A stretch of DNA of 64,000 nt from Thalassobius sp034670005 (GCF_034670005.1 NZ_JAXMOH010000002.1:496001-560000), one strand, 5' to 3'; shown: positions 1 through 9,110, counted from the first letter of the stretch. Numbers and translations: made by a program. The notes: generated by a model not told the origin, from the letters alone.

Positions 1-1
1 G

Positions 2-988
2 GGAATGCTGGGGATGCATGGGCTTTATGAAGCCAACATGGCGATGCATGATTGCGACCTGATGGTCAATATCGGCGCCCGTTTCGACGACCGGATCACC
101 GGCCGCCTCGACGCGTTCAGCCCGAAATCGAAAAAGGCGCATATCGACATCGATCCCAGCTCGATCAACAAGGTGATCCGGATCGACATCCCGATCGTCG
201 GTGACGTTGGCCATGTGCTGGAAGATATCTTGAAAGTCTGGAAATCGCGCGGTCGCAAGACCAATAAGGAAGCGCTGAGCGGCTGGTGGAAACAAATCGA
301 TAGCTGGAAAGAGATCGATTGCCTGAAGTTCAAACAGGAAGGCAAGATCATCAAGCCGCAATATGCGCTGCATCGGCTGGAAGAGCTGACCAAGGGCCAT
401 GACCGCTATGTCTGCACCGAGGTTGGCCAGCATCAGATGTGGGCGGCGCAGTATCTCGGCTTTGAGGACCCGAACCGCTGGATGACCTCTGGAGGCCTGG
501 GCACCATGGGCTATGGGATGCCGGCCTCGATCGGGATCCAGATGGCCCATCCCGACAGCCTGGTGATCAACGTCGCTGGTGAAGCGTCATGGCTGATGAA
601 CATGCAGGAGATGGGCACCGCGGTGCAGTTCCGGCTGCCGGTGAAGCAATTCATCCTGAATAATGAACGGTTGGGCATGGTGCGGCAATGGCAGGAGCTG
701 CTGCATGGCGAACGCTATTCGCAAAGCTGGTCCGAAGCGTTGCCCGATTTCGTGAAGCTGGCCGAGGCCTTTGGTGCCAAGGGCATCCGGTGCGATGATC
801 CCGCCGATCTGGACGATGCGATCATGGAAATGATCAATTATGATGGTCCGGTGATCTTTGACTGTCTGGTCGAGAAGCATGAGAATTGTTTCCCCATGAT
901 CCCGTCGGGCGAACCGCATAACAAGATGCTGCTGGGCGATGCCAATACCCAGGACGCGATCGGTAATTCCGGCGCAGTTCTGGTCTAA
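2..988 (+). CDS. ilvI: acetolactate synthase large subunit (5'-truncated by window)
   Basis: This is the C-terminal part of the ThDP-dependent acetolactate synthase catalytic subunit. The enzyme makes acetolactate or acetohydroxybutyrate from pyruvate, the first common step of valine, leucine and isoleucine synthesis. The reading frame is open to the left edge, so the N-terminal ThDP/FAD half lies outside. Visible are the end of the central FAD-linked domain (NIGARFDDRITGR) and the C-terminal ThDP-binding domain (GGLGTMGYGMPASIG, then NNERLGMVRQWQELLHGERYS). In the GDG-type ThDP/Mg motif the usual GDG is written NVAGEASWLMN. It is followed after 65 bases by the regulatory subunit gene ilvN, on the same strand. 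The family is certain; ilvB is an equally usable symbol. Confidence 0.97.
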   Translation, partial: GMLGMHGLYEANMAMHDCDLMVNIGARFDDRITGRLDAFSPKSKKAHIDIDPSSINKVIRIDIPIVGDVGHVLEDILKVWKSRGRKTNKEALSGWWKQIDSWKEIDCLKFKQEGKIIKPQYALHRLEELTKGHDRYVCTEVGQHQMWAAQYLGFEDPNRWMTSGGLGTMGYGMPASIGIQMAHPDSLVINVAGEASWLMNMQEMGTAVQFRLPVKQFILNNERLGMVRQWQELLHGERYSQSWSEALPDFVKLAEAFGAKGIRCDDPADLDDAIMEMINYDGPVIFDCLVEKHENCFPMIPSGEPHNKMLLGDANTQDAIGNSGAVLV

Positions 989-997
989 AACCGAGCC

Positions 998-1048
998 CCG
1001 GGGGCTGACGGCCCCCGGACCCCCGTGGATATTTTTGAACAGAAGAAG
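998..1048 (+). repeat. intergenic hairpin plus GGATATTTTT-type element, copy 1
   Basis: A perfect 8-bp stem (CCGGGGGC / GCCCCCGG, loop TGACG, 998-1018) is followed by CCCCCGTGGATATTTTTGA and a purine-rich tail AACAGAAGAAG. The purine tail runs up to the ilvN start and may act as its ribosome binding region. Two related copies occur at 19659-19769 and, inverted, at 62520-62550. I recognise this general pattern as common between genes in Rhodobacteraceae; its function is unknown to me. Confidence 0.6.
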
Positions 1049-1053
1049 ACATC

Positions 1054-1614
1054 ATGGCTGCTCTACACATCAAAAAAGGCTCGACGAAGCATTCCGCCTA
1101 TAATCTGCGCCCCAATTTTTCTGACACGAAGGAACGCCACACGCTGGCGGTTCTGGTCGATAACGAACCCGGCGTTCTGGCCCGGGTGATCGGGCTGTTT
1201 TCAGGACGCGGTTACAATATCGAAAGCCTGACCGTGGCCGAGGTGGATCATTTGGGCCATCATTCCCGCATTACCATCGTCACCGAAGGTACGCCGCAGG
1301 TGATCGAACAGATCAAGGCGCAATTGGGCCGGATCGTGCCGGTACACGGCGTGCATGACCTGACCGTCGAAGGGGCAACGGTGGAACGCGAACTGGCCCT
1401 CGTCAAGGTTGCCAGCGCAGGCGAAAAACGGGTCGAGGCGCTGCGGCTGGCCGACATTTTCCGCGCTAACGCGGTCGACAGCACGCTGGAAAGCTTCGTT
1501 TTCCAGATCACCGGAACGCCGGAAAAGATCGACGCCTTCGTCGACCTGATGCGGCCGCTGGGATTGGTCGAAGTGGCCCGGACCGGGGTTGCGGCGCTGT
1601 CGCGCGGTGCCTGA
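1054..1614 (+). CDS. ilvN: acetolactate synthase small (regulatory) subunit
   Basis: A 186-residue regulatory subunit of acetolactate synthase. It has an N-terminal ACT domain (about residues 27-100, HTLAVLVDNEPGVLARVIGLF, SGRGYNIESLTV) that binds the feedback inhibitor valine. The C-terminal domain (ALRLADIFRANAVD, VFQITGTPEKIDAFVDLM) stimulates the large subunit. Length is normal for the family. It follows the large subunit gene on the same strand and probably shares its transcript, although a GC-rich hairpin lies in the 65-base gap. The purine run AGAAGAAG lies just upstream of the chosen ATG. Confidence 0.97.
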   Translation: MAALHIKKGSTKHSAYNLRPNFSDTKERHTLAVLVDNEPGVLARVIGLFSGRGYNIESLTVAEVDHLGHHSRITIVTEGTPQVIEQIKAQLGRIVPVHGVHDLTVEGATVERELALVKVASAGEKRVEALRLADIFRANAVDSTLESFVFQITGTPEKIDAFVDLMRPLGLVEVARTGVAALSRGA

Positions 1615-1629
1615 CCGGATCAGAACGAG

Positions 1630-1682
1630 CAGACAAGCCCGCGCAAGCGGACTTGTCCGGGGCGTACCGGTGCGCCCTTTGG
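1630..1682 (+). terminator. possible terminator after ilvN
   Basis: Two adjacent hairpins follow ilvN: GACAAG...CTTGTC with a GC-rich inner stem, then GGGCG-TACCGGTG-CGCCC followed by TTT. The T-run is short, so intrinsic termination is only plausible. Confidence 0.35.
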
Positions 1683-1695
1683 TATCAGGCCCGTT

Positions 1696-1950
1696 CTAGC
1701 CGTCTTTCATTGGAAAGGCGCCTGCCTTTTTCATCTCCGCCACTTCCTTTGCGTCCAGCAACCCTTCAGCCGAGATGTCGAATTCGGCGAAGCTCTGCTC
1801 GGTCAAATCGGGGTAAACAGCGGCAAGTTCCGCATAGCTGTAAAACCCGTCGCCATTGACGTCGATGCTGCTGTCGATTTCCTCAGCTAGAGCGGGGGCA
1901 GCCAATGTCAGGGCAATGACAGCGGTGGTGATACGGGGTGCAATTCGCAT
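1696..1950 (-). CDS. small secreted EF-hand protein
   Basis: An 84-residue protein with a clear signal peptide (MRIAPRITTAVIALTLAAPALA, cleavage near residue 22). One canonical EF-hand calcium loop follows (DVNGDGFYSYAE, about residues 30-41). A second, degenerate EF-hand-like stretch reads DISAEGLLDAKEV. It is probably a periplasmic calcium-binding protein; the target is unknown. It lies convergent to ilvN and is monocistronic. Confidence 0.85.
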   Translation of the reverse strand: MRIAPRITTAVIALTLAAPALAEEIDSSIDVNGDGFYSYAELAAVYPDLTEQSFAEFDISAEGLLDAKEVAEMKKAGAFPMKDG

Positions 1951-2291
1951 TTTGTGATCCTCTTATCAGGTCTCGAGGGACGGCTTTGTGCCTGTCCTAA
2001 CCTCACTCGATCACCTTGATGCCAAGCCGCATACCCGCACCGTCGGGCGCGCCGATTTCCGGCAGACCCTTGCGAATACGTCCGAGTCTTCTGGGCAGGA
2101 TTTGGCACAGAAATCCACCTTGGCGGAACGTGACCGAGAGCAATCCCGCGATTTGGCGGCCCCCCGCCGTTTTAGCAATCAGCCCCGCATAGGCGAAGCT
2201 TTGCGCATAAGGCGAATCACAAATAGTGAAAACAACCGCGCCAAAATGCTGGCGCGGTTCGCCTTATGGCCTGTACCACATTGGAAAGATT
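1951..2291. other. intergenic region
   Basis: About 340 bases between the EF-hand gene and the cytochrome c gene, both on the minus strand. It should hold the EF-hand gene promoter and contains the cytochrome terminator hairpin at 2234-2259. Open frames across it have no recognisable protein features. Confidence 0.5.
2234..2259 (-). terminator. intrinsic terminator of the cytochrome c gene
   Basis: A perfect 10-bp stem (AACCGCGCCA / TGGCGCGGTT, 6-base loop) lies 33 bases past the cytochrome c stop. On the minus strand it is followed by GTTTTC. Confidence 0.75.
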
Positions 2292-2693
2292 CTATTTCTG
2301 GAGAGATTCCAGATAATAGGCCAAGGACAGGATTTTGCCCCGGGTGTAGACAGGACCACCATAGGGCCCCATGTCAGCGTCATCCGAGAAAAGCGCCCCA
2401 AAGACCGGCATCGGCCCGCCATGCGCGCGCACCCCGGTCCGACCATCGATGACATGAATCACCTGCAGCATCGGAAAAACGCCGTCATTGTTGGCAGACA
2501 GCTGGGTCAGGTCGGGCACTTCGGCTGTGAACATATCGGCGATCGCCCCCTTCCCCATACCATATTCACCATGGCAGGCGGCGCAATACTGTACATAAGT
2601 CGCCTTACCCGGATCCACCATGTCTTCGGCCAAAGCTGCCCCGCCAGAGATCGCTGCAACCGCAGCAAGCACATAAAACGTCTTTCTATGCAT
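2292..2693 (-). CDS. periplasmic class I cytochrome c
   Basis: A 133-residue secreted monohaem cytochrome c. The signal peptide (MHRKTFYVLAAVAAISGGAALAE) is followed by the haem-attachment motif CAACH (about residues 37-41). The distal part contains methionines that could be the axial ligand (PMPVFG) and ends in a helix typical of the fold (ILSLAYYLESL). The start is the ATG with a strong GAAGGAGAAG ribosome binding site; the frame is open further upstream but without signal sequence. A perfect FNR-type site (TTGAC-N4-GTCAA) lies about 112 bases upstream. That suggests oxygen-dependent expression and a role in microaerobic or anaerobic electron transfer. The redox partner is not identifiable. 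Confidence 0.9.
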   Translation of the reverse strand: MHRKTFYVLAAVAAISGGAALAEDMVDPGKATYVQYCAACHGEYGMGKGAIADMFTAEVPDLTQLSANNDGVFPMLQVIHVIDGRTGVRAHGGPMPVFGALFSDDADMGPYGGPVYTRGKILSLAYYLESLQK

Positions 2694-2798
2694 TGGTCTT
2701 CTCCTTCTGAAAAAAATATCAGATGCGGTACACACCGAAAACACGGACAAATAATCCGCACCATTAATGTAGGCTGCGTTAGAAATGATTTGGAAACG

Positions 2799-2812
2799 TT
2801 GACCTACGTCAA
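2799..2812. promoter_or_regulatory. FNR/FnrL-type site upstream of cytochrome c
   Basis: TTGACCTACGTCAA is a perfect match to the FNR-family half-site arrangement TTGAC-N4-GTCAA. The only downstream gene in the right orientation is the cytochrome c gene (start 2693). On the other side lies the 3' end of the DUF2189 gene. Confidence 0.75.
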
Positions 2813-2830
2813 TGCGCCGTTCACCCCGAC

Positions 2831-3604
2831 TTAGCCTGGTTGTGAAATCAGCCGGTAGAGATGCCAAGTGGCATGGCCGAGAAGCGGCAGGGCTACAAAC
2901 AGCCCCAGGAAGGCCGGTATTAGAGAGAGGAAGGTGACAATGGCGATAAAGATTGCCCAAGCCAGCATTGGCAGCAGGTTTTCCTGTACTGTCTGAAAGC
3001 TCGCGATCATGGCAGTGACATAATCGACTTCGCGGTCCAGTAACATCGGCAGCGAAATAACCGTGATCATGTAGAGAAGCAGCGCAAAACCGGCCCCCAC
3101 GGCCGAGCCCAGCCCCAGCATCGTCAACCCGTTGACGGTCAGGAAGACGTCGAAGGACGTCGAAACATTGGTCAACGTCATCGTGCCCATGAACAACGCA
3201 AAGATCATGTGGGCGATGAAAAACCAGAACAGGAACATAAATATTATGATCGCGCTGATCGAGGGCAATTGGCGTTTTGATTGCCGTGCCACGACGCCGA
3301 AAATCTGATACAGATCCATTGCGCGTCCCTGATCAAGCCGACGGCTGACCTCATAAAGCCCGACCGCCGCGAAAGGGCCGATCAGCGGAAATCCCACCGC
3401 CGCGAAGATCAGCCAATAGGATTGCCCGGTCGCAAAAGTGACCCAGGCCATCACCAGCCCCAGAGCCACATAGAAGGCCGCAAAGACAGCTCCGAAAAAC
3501 GGTGCGCGCTTCATATCCGCCCAGCCCCGCCGAAGCGCTTCAGCCAGAGTATCGAACGTAACGGGCCGCAATTCTGGCACACCCGGCAAAGGAGCCTCTG
3601 GCAT
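2831..3604 (-). CDS. DUF2189-type integral membrane protein
   Basis: A 257-residue membrane protein with about six hydrophobic segments, among them FFGAVFAAFYVALGLVMAWV, SAIIIFMFLFWFFIAHMIFA and MLAWAIFIAIVTFLSLIPAF. The soluble N-terminus (LRPVTFDTLAEALRRGWADMKRAPFFG) matches the start of DUF2189 proteins. The start was placed at the ATG behind GGGAGGAAACAG. Upstream open frame translates to low-quality sequence overlapping the amidase gene. Function is unknown; members often lie near respiratory genes in related bacteria. Here its 3' end lies 138 bases upstream of the cytochrome c start, across the FNR-type site. Confidence 0.85.
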   Translation of the reverse strand: MPEAPLPGVPELRPVTFDTLAEALRRGWADMKRAPFFGAVFAAFYVALGLVMAWVTFATGQSYWLIFAAVGFPLIGPFAAVGLYEVSRRLDQGRAMDLYQIFGVVARQSKRQLPSISAIIIFMFLFWFFIAHMIFALFMGTMTLTNVSTSFDVFLTVNGLTMLGLGSAVGAGFALLLYMITVISLPMLLDREVDYVTAMIASFQTVQENLLPMLAWAIFIAIVTFLSLIPAFLGLFVALPLLGHATWHLYRLISQPG

Positions 3605-3672
3605 CTGTTTCCTCCCACAAAAACATTCACGTTTTTGAGTATGGGAAAGGGTTTTCAGCGCGAAATCAAGAG

Positions 3673-5079
3673 CTACTCTAGAATTGGAGGATGTTTGGCC
3701 GGAAATTCGGTACCTTCGTGCCAGGCTTGCCCCAGCTGCAACACCCGCAAATCGCCGCGCGCCGGGCCGATCAGTTGTAACCCCATAGGTAGGCCGTTTT
3801 CGCCAAAGCCGACCGGGGCGCTGAGGCAGGGCAGACCGATCAGGCTGACCGGTACCACGACTTCCATCCAACGATGATAGGTATCCATCGATCTGCCGGC
3901 GATGGATTTGGGATAGCGTTTCTCGACCGGAAACGGCCAGACCTGCGCCGAGGGCATCACAAGAAGATCATAGTCTTCGAACAGTTCGGCTGCTTTGCGG
4001 AACCATTGCGATCGCACCACACTGGCCCGATTCACCTCCATCGCGCTGAGTTTCAGCCCGCGTTCGATTTCCCAGATCGCTTCGGGTTTCAATTCGTCCC
4101 GATGGGTTTCCAAAAGCGGCCCCAGTTTGGCCGCGATCGACCAGGAGCGCAGCGTAATCCAGGCGTCCCAGATTTGGTCTGCCGGGAATGGCGGCGCGAT
4201 CTCTTCGACGATACTACCCATCCGTTCGAAGGATTTGAGCGCCTTTGTGCAGGTCTGCATCACGCCGTCTTCCATCGCATAGGCGCCGCCCCAGTCGCCA
4301 AGCCAGCCGATCCGGGCAAAAGCCAGGTCGCCCATCAGCCGATCGAGAAAAATTTCGGGCAGGAAGCCATGCGGCTGGGAACTGTCCCAGCCCGATTGAA
4401 CCTCAAGAAGCGCCGCGATATCCGAGGGCGAACGCCCCATCGGACCGTTGGTGGAAAGCTGATGCAGGAACATTTCGTTTTCAGGGTCGGCAGGCACCCG
4501 CCCCCAACTGGGCCGGAAGCCGTAGACATTGCACCAGGCCGCCGGGTTTCGAAGGCTGCCCATCATGTCCGATCCGTCCGTGACCGACAGCATCCGCGAT
4601 GCCAAAGCCGCCGCCGCGCCGCCGGACGACCCACCAGCCGATTTCGAAAGATCGTAAGGGTTATGGGTATGACCATGCACCGGATTGAAGGTATGGCTGC
4701 CCAGACCGAATTCAGGTGTATTGGTTTTACCGATAAACAACCCGCCAGCCCGGCGCATCCGGGAAACGAAAACGGAATCCTGTTTAGCCACCTGCCCCGC
4801 CATGATCGGCGACCCCATGGACGTTTCGATGCCCGCAACATTGGCCAGGTCCTTGACCGCCAGCGGCATCCCGTGCAACCAACCGCGCCTTGGCGTGTTG
4901 TCGGCTTTGCGCGCCTCGGCAATCAGCGTTTCACGGTCACGCAGCGAAACGATTGCGTTCACCTTGCCATTCACCGCGTCGATGCGTTTTAGCGTGGCCT
5001 TCATCAGCTCTTCGGCGCTCAGTTCCCGCGCTTCCAACAGGGCTGAAATCTCCAGCGCATCGCGATCCAGCAAATTCAT
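3673..5079 (-). CDS. amidase (amidase-signature family)
   Basis: A 468-residue amidase-signature hydrolase that cleaves amide bonds of an unidentified small substrate. The catalytic Lys-Ser-Ser triad can be assigned: Lys in PLAVKDLA (about residue 75), the Gly/Ser-rich loop SAGGSSGGAAAALA, and the downstream Ser of TDGSDMMGSLRNPA. In many family members the last motif reads DxGGSIRxPA; here it is DMMGSLRNPA, so the active-site loop is slightly altered. The C-terminal part (MGLQLIGPARGD) is also typical. Stand-alone gene, cytoplasmic, with no signal peptide. GatA is unlikely because gatB and gatC are absent nearby. Confidence 0.9.
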   Translation of the reverse strand: MNLLDRDALEISALLEARELSAEELMKATLKRIDAVNGKVNAIVSLRDRETLIAEARKADNTPRRGWLHGMPLAVKDLANVAGIETSMGSPIMAGQVAKQDSVFVSRMRRAGGLFIGKTNTPEFGLGSHTFNPVHGHTHNPYDLSKSAGGSSGGAAAALASRMLSVTDGSDMMGSLRNPAAWCNVYGFRPSWGRVPADPENEMFLHQLSTNGPMGRSPSDIAALLEVQSGWDSSQPHGFLPEIFLDRLMGDLAFARIGWLGDWGGAYAMEDGVMQTCTKALKSFERMGSIVEEIAPPFPADQIWDAWITLRSWSIAAKLGPLLETHRDELKPEAIWEIERGLKLSAMEVNRASVVRSQWFRKAAELFEDYDLLVMPSAQVWPFPVEKRYPKSIAGRSMDTYHRWMEVVVPVSLIGLPCLSAPVGFGENGLPMGLQLIGPARGDLRVLQLGQAWHEGTEFPAKHPPILE

Positions 5080-5204
5080 TCCTTGTTACTCCCACGGCAT
5101 TTCGACGGGCGAACCCGCGAGGTTAACATCGGTCAAAGACCGGACCGGGCGCAAGCCTTTAAAGCAAAGCATTCGGAGGGGGACCCAGCCTAACGACTGT
5201 GAAT

Positions 5205-6332
5205 TCAGTCCTCGCCCTGCGCCTCGGCGCGGCTTTTGCCCGATACGTCCATCGCCAGAGTGGCCGCCATAAGACCATCAAGATCCCCATCCAGCACTCC
5301 CGCGGTATCAGAAGTTTCATAGGAAGTGCGGAGGTCTTTCACCATCTGATATGGCTGCAACACATAGGACCGGATCTGATTGCCCCAACCGGCATCGCCC
5401 TTGGCTTCGTGCGCGGCATTGATATCAGCATTACGGCGATCAAGTTCCATCTGATAGAGCCGCGATTTCAGCGCCTTCATGGCGATATCACGGTTCTGGT
5501 GCTGCGACTTTTCCGAACTGGTGACCACGATATTGGTCGGGATATGGGTGATCCGCACCGCCGAGTCGGTGGTATTCACGTGCTGACCGCCCGCGCCCGA
5601 AGACCGATAGGTATCAATGCGGATATCAGATGGATTTACTTCAATCTCGATATTGTCATCGACCACCGGATAGACCCAGACCGAACTGAACGACGTATGG
5701 CGCCGCGCCGCGCTGTCATAGGGCGAAATCCGCACCAGCCGGTGTACGCCCGATTCCGATTTCAGCCAGCCATAGGCGTTATGGCCGGAAATCTTATAGG
5801 TGGCCGATTTGATCCCGGCCTCTTCACCCGGGCTCATCGACTGCAGTTCAACCTTGTAACCCTTCTTTTCGGCCCAGCGGACATACATCCGGGCCAGCAT
5901 CGACGCCCAGTCACAGCTTTCGGTGCCGCCCGCGCCGGAATTGATTTCAAGGAAGGTGTCGTTGGCATCCGCTTCGCCGTTCAGCAGTGCTTCAAGTTCT
6001 TTCTTAGCAGCTTTCTTGGCCAGATCCTTCAGCGCGGCTTCGGCGTCCTGAACCACCTCGGCATCGTCTTCCATTTCACCCAGTTCAATCAGGTCGATGT
6101 TATCGGTCATTTCCTGTTTGATATCGTCATGGGTCTTGATCGAATCCAAAAGCGCCTGGCGTTCGCGCATCAGTTTCTGCGCGTTTTCCGGATCGTCCCA
6201 CAGTGTCGGATCTTCAACCCGCGCATTGAATTCCTCTAGCCGGAACTGTGCCGTTTCCCAATCCATCCGCTGGCGCAGCAGCTCCAGTGATTTTTCGATT
6301 TCAGAGACGGTATTCTGAACCTCGGCGCGCAT
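5205..6332 (-). CDS. prfB: peptide chain release factor 2
   Basis: A 375-residue class I release factor that reads UGA and UAA stop codons on the ribosome. The GGQ catalytic motif is seen in RSSGAGGQHVNTTDSAVRITH (about residue 250). The codon-recognition tripeptide, SPF in the E. coli protein, is SPY here (RISPYDSAARRHTSF). I believe this variant is usual in alphaproteobacteria. The whole protein is in one frame from its ATG, so the UGA-dependent +1 frameshift that controls prfB in E. coli is not present. Confidence 0.97.
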   Translation of the reverse strand: MRAEVQNTVSEIEKSLELLRQRMDWETAQFRLEEFNARVEDPTLWDDPENAQKLMRERQALLDSIKTHDDIKQEMTDNIDLIELGEMEDDAEVVQDAEAALKDLAKKAAKKELEALLNGEADANDTFLEINSGAGGTESCDWASMLARMYVRWAEKKGYKVELQSMSPGEEAGIKSATYKISGHNAYGWLKSESGVHRLVRISPYDSAARRHTSFSSVWVYPVVDDNIEIEVNPSDIRIDTYRSSGAGGQHVNTTDSAVRITHIPTNIVVTSSEKSQHQNRDIAMKALKSRLYQMELDRRNADINAAHEAKGDAGWGNQIRSYVLQPYQMVKDLRTSYETSDTAGVLDGDLDGLMAATLAMDVSGKSRAEAQGED

Positions 6333-6422
6333 TGGGCTTCCTTTGAAAAACTCTCAGTGCCGCGTGATAAACCAGCCCGCAGGCAGGGGCAAGCATTGCA
6401 CGGTATCTAGCGGAAAAGGCCG

Positions 6423-6441
6423 GGCGGGCAGTTAGCCCGCC
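6423..6441 (-). terminator. probable terminator of mrcA
   Basis: A 7-bp GC stem (GGCGGGC / GCCCGCC, loop AGTTA) lies about 20 bases past the mrcA stop. On the minus strand it is followed by CCGGCCTTTT. Confidence 0.6.
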
Positions 6442-6459
6442 AGCCCGGTGAAACAATGA

Positions 6460-9003
6460 CTAGTAAAGGCCACCCGAAGACACCGACCCAAAGGTCGCCT
6501 TCGGACCAACAACCGCCTTCTTACCGGTGGATGTGGTGACTTCGCGCCCGGCATCGTCGACCTCTTCGAACAGCGGCAGGTTCGCTCCGACCGCGAAACC
6601 ACCGTCAAAGGTGATGCCGAAAATCGGTTCTTCGCCATCGCGGAAATATTCCGCCACCACGTTGGCACCGCTGACGTCGTCGGGCAGGCGTTCGCCAGTA
6701 TAGCGGTCGATCTTGATGAAATGACCGCCTTCGGGCACCCTGAACGGGCCACCGCCATATTTTTTCGTGGCCGTATTCATGAATTCGGAAAAGACCGGAC
6801 CGCACATGCTGCCGCCATAGGACCCGCGTCCCAGCGGGCGTGGCTGATCGTAGCCCATGTAACACCCCGCCACGATGTTCGAACTGAAACCGATGAACCA
6901 GACGTCGCGCGCCTGATTGGTCGTGCCGGTTTTACCCGCAATCGGCACATTCACATTGACGGTGCTGGACGCGGTGCCGCGATCCACCACCCCCTTCATC
7001 ATCGAGGTCAGCTGATAGGCTGTGATCGCATCCATCACCCGATCACGATTCGACACGATGGCCGGGCTGCGGTCGGTAGGGACGTTCGGGTTGGTGCAGT
7101 CGACGCAATCACGCTTGTCATGGCGATAAATCGTCTTGCCATAGCGGTCCTGAATCCGGTCAACCAGCGTCGGTTCCACCCGTTCGCCGCCATTGGCAAA
7201 CATCGCATAGGCGGCAACCATACGGTAGAGCGTGGTTTCATCGGCCCCCAGCGAGTTGGCAAGGAACTGCCCCATATTGTCATAGACCCCGAACCGTTCG
7301 GCGTAATCGGCGACCACGTCCATGCCGATTTCCTGCGCCAGACGGATGGTCATCAGGTTCCGCGACATTTCGATCCCGGTCCGCAGCGGCGTCGGGCCAT
7401 AGAACTTGTTTGACGAATTACGCGGCCGCCACAGTCCTTGTGGCGTATCCACTTCGATCGGCGCATCGATCACGATCGTCGCCGGGGAATAGCCGCTGTC
7501 CAGTGCCGCAGCATAGACGAACGGCTTGAAACTCGATCCCGGCTGACGCATCGCTTGGGTGGCGCGGTTAAACACCGAATCCTGATAGCTGAAACCGCCC
7601 TGCATGGCGATCACGCGGCCGGTATTGACGTCCATTGCCATGAACCCGCCCTGAATTTCAGGCACCTGGCGCAGGGTCCAGCGGATGAAACTGCCATCAT
7701 CATCCTTGGTCAGGGCACGCACCAGCACCACATCCCCAACAGACAGCAAGTCGCCTGCTACCTGGGCCTTTTTGCCCAACTTTCCGTCTGCCAGCTTTTT
7801 ACGGGCCCATTGCACATCCTTTGCCGGAATCCAGTGGCCGTCTGCGTCGTCCTCAACCCCTTCGATGCCAATCCGCGCGTCTTTGGTACCGATTTCCAGC
7901 ACCACGGCGGGATGCCAAGGGCCATCCAGTTCGATATCGCGCGGAACGGCAACTTCCGACAGCGCCTCGCGCCAGTTGGCCAGCTGATCGGCCGGGATCG
8001 TCAATCCGGTTCCGTACCAGACCGCGCGGGAACGATCGTATTTTTCCAATCCCCGGCGCAGTGCCCTGGCGGCTTCGATCTGCATTTCTGGATCGACCGT
8101 TGCACGCACAGTCATGCCACCAGAGAAAAACTGTTCCTCGCCGAAATCACCGCTGAGCTGGCGGCGAATTTCGTCGGTGAAATAGTCGCGCGGCGGGAGC
8201 GCTGATTTGAAACTGTCAAAATCACCGTTCTGCACCGAACGCAGCGGTTCCTGCCGCGCCTGCTGGTAATCCGCATCTGTGATATAGCCGTTCTGCTGCA
8301 TCTGCTTCAGAACGTAATTGCGCCGTCCGATAGCGTCTTCCATGTCGCGCACCGGATGCAGTTCGGCTGGCTTTTTCGGCAGCGCCGCGAGATAGGCAAC
8401 CTCGGCCACGGACAATTCCGACAGGGTCTTGTTAAAATAGGTCTGCGCCGCCGCGGTCACGCCATAGGAATTCGCCCCCAGATAAATCTCGTTGAGGTAT
8501 AGTTCGAGGATCTTGTCCTTGCTCAGGGTTTCCTCGACCCGGGTGGCGAGGATGATTTCCTTGATCTTGCGTTCGATCTTGCGTTCGCCGCCAAGCAGGA
8601 AGTTCTTCATAACCTGCTGGGTGATGGTCGAAGCGCCACGCACGTTTCGGCCGCGCGATTTCACCGCGTCGAGCGCGGCCTTGATGATGCCGCCCGCATC
8701 ATAGCCCTTGTGGGTGTAGAAATTCTTGTCCTCGGCCGAAATGAAAGCGTGCTTCACCAGATCTGGGATTTCATTGGCTGGGGTGAACAACCGGCGCTCT
8801 TCGGCGAATTCATCAATCATCTGACCTTCGCCCGAATAAATCCGGCTGATCGTCGGCGGGGTATATTGCGCCAGACTTTCATGGCTCGGCAGGTCGCGGC
8901 CATAGATATAGAAAATCGACCCAATGCTCAGGGCGACCACGGCGATCCCCAGCGTCACCAGGGTGAAAATCGCTCCAAAGAAGGATAAAATGAACCTCAG
9001 CAC
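6460..9003 (-). CDS. mrcA: penicillin-binding protein 1A (bifunctional class A PBP)
   Basis: An 847-residue class A PBP that polymerises and cross-links peptidoglycan. There is a short cytoplasmic tail and one membrane anchor (FILSFFGAIFTLVTLGIAVVALSIGSIF). The glycosyltransferase (GT51) domain has its motif 1 in SAEDKNFYTHKGYD and motif 2 in ASTITQQVMKNFLL. The transpeptidase domain has SxxK in PGSSFKPF, SxN in MSRNLMT and KTG in GKTGTTNQARDVWF. An OB-like insert lies between them. The start is set at a GTG behind AAGGGG; a second GTG nine codons upstream (9030) is possible. The amidase gene lies just upstream on the same strand. Confidence 0.95.
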   Translation of the reverse strand: MLRFILSFFGAIFTLVTLGIAVVALSIGSIFYIYGRDLPSHESLAQYTPPTISRIYSGEGQMIDEFAEERRLFTPANEIPDLVKHAFISAEDKNFYTHKGYDAGGIIKAALDAVKSRGRNVRGASTITQQVMKNFLLGGERKIERKIKEIILATRVEETLSKDKILELYLNEIYLGANSYGVTAAAQTYFNKTLSELSVAEVAYLAALPKKPAELHPVRDMEDAIGRRNYVLKQMQQNGYITDADYQQARQEPLRSVQNGDFDSFKSALPPRDYFTDEIRRQLSGDFGEEQFFSGGMTVRATVDPEMQIEAARALRRGLEKYDRSRAVWYGTGLTIPADQLANWREALSEVAVPRDIELDGPWHPAVVLEIGTKDARIGIEGVEDDADGHWIPAKDVQWARKKLADGKLGKKAQVAGDLLSVGDVVLVRALTKDDDGSFIRWTLRQVPEIQGGFMAMDVNTGRVIAMQGGFSYQDSVFNRATQAMRQPGSSFKPFVYAAALDSGYSPATIVIDAPIEVDTPQGLWRPRNSSNKFYGPTPLRTGIEMSRNLMTIRLAQEIGMDVVADYAERFGVYDNMGQFLANSLGADETTLYRMVAAYAMFANGGERVEPTLVDRIQDRYGKTIYRHDKRDCVDCTNPNVPTDRSPAIVSNRDRVMDAITAYQLTSMMKGVVDRGTASSTVNVNVPIAGKTGTTNQARDVWFIGFSSNIVAGCYMGYDQPRPLGRGSYGGSMCGPVFSEFMNTATKKYGGGPFRVPEGGHFIKIDRYTGERLPDDVSGANVVAEYFRDGEEPIFGITFDGGFAVGANLPLFEEVDDAGREVTTSTGKKAVVGPKATFGSVSSGGLY

Positions 9004-9110
9004 GCAACGCCCCTTGTGATTGGTTGCCACTCTATACTGTCAGCGCCACGCCCCGTCAAAACAACTCCGCTTGATCCTTGGGCCGAAATCCGCTGTCCGT
9101 GTGGGTGAAT

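Noticed and set aside
1988..2452. Plus-strand open frame between the EF-hand and cytochrome genes
   Set aside because: It overlaps the cytochrome c gene antisense, is rich in Arg/Pro and has no family features.
2831..3871. Longer N-terminus for the DUF2189 protein
   Set aside because: The extra 89 codons overlap the amidase gene and have random-looking Arg/Pro/Gly-rich sequence. A strong ribosome binding site marks the inner ATG.
5205..6332. Programmed frameshift in prfB
   Set aside because: The release factor is encoded in one frame from its start, and no in-frame UGA after a short leader was found.
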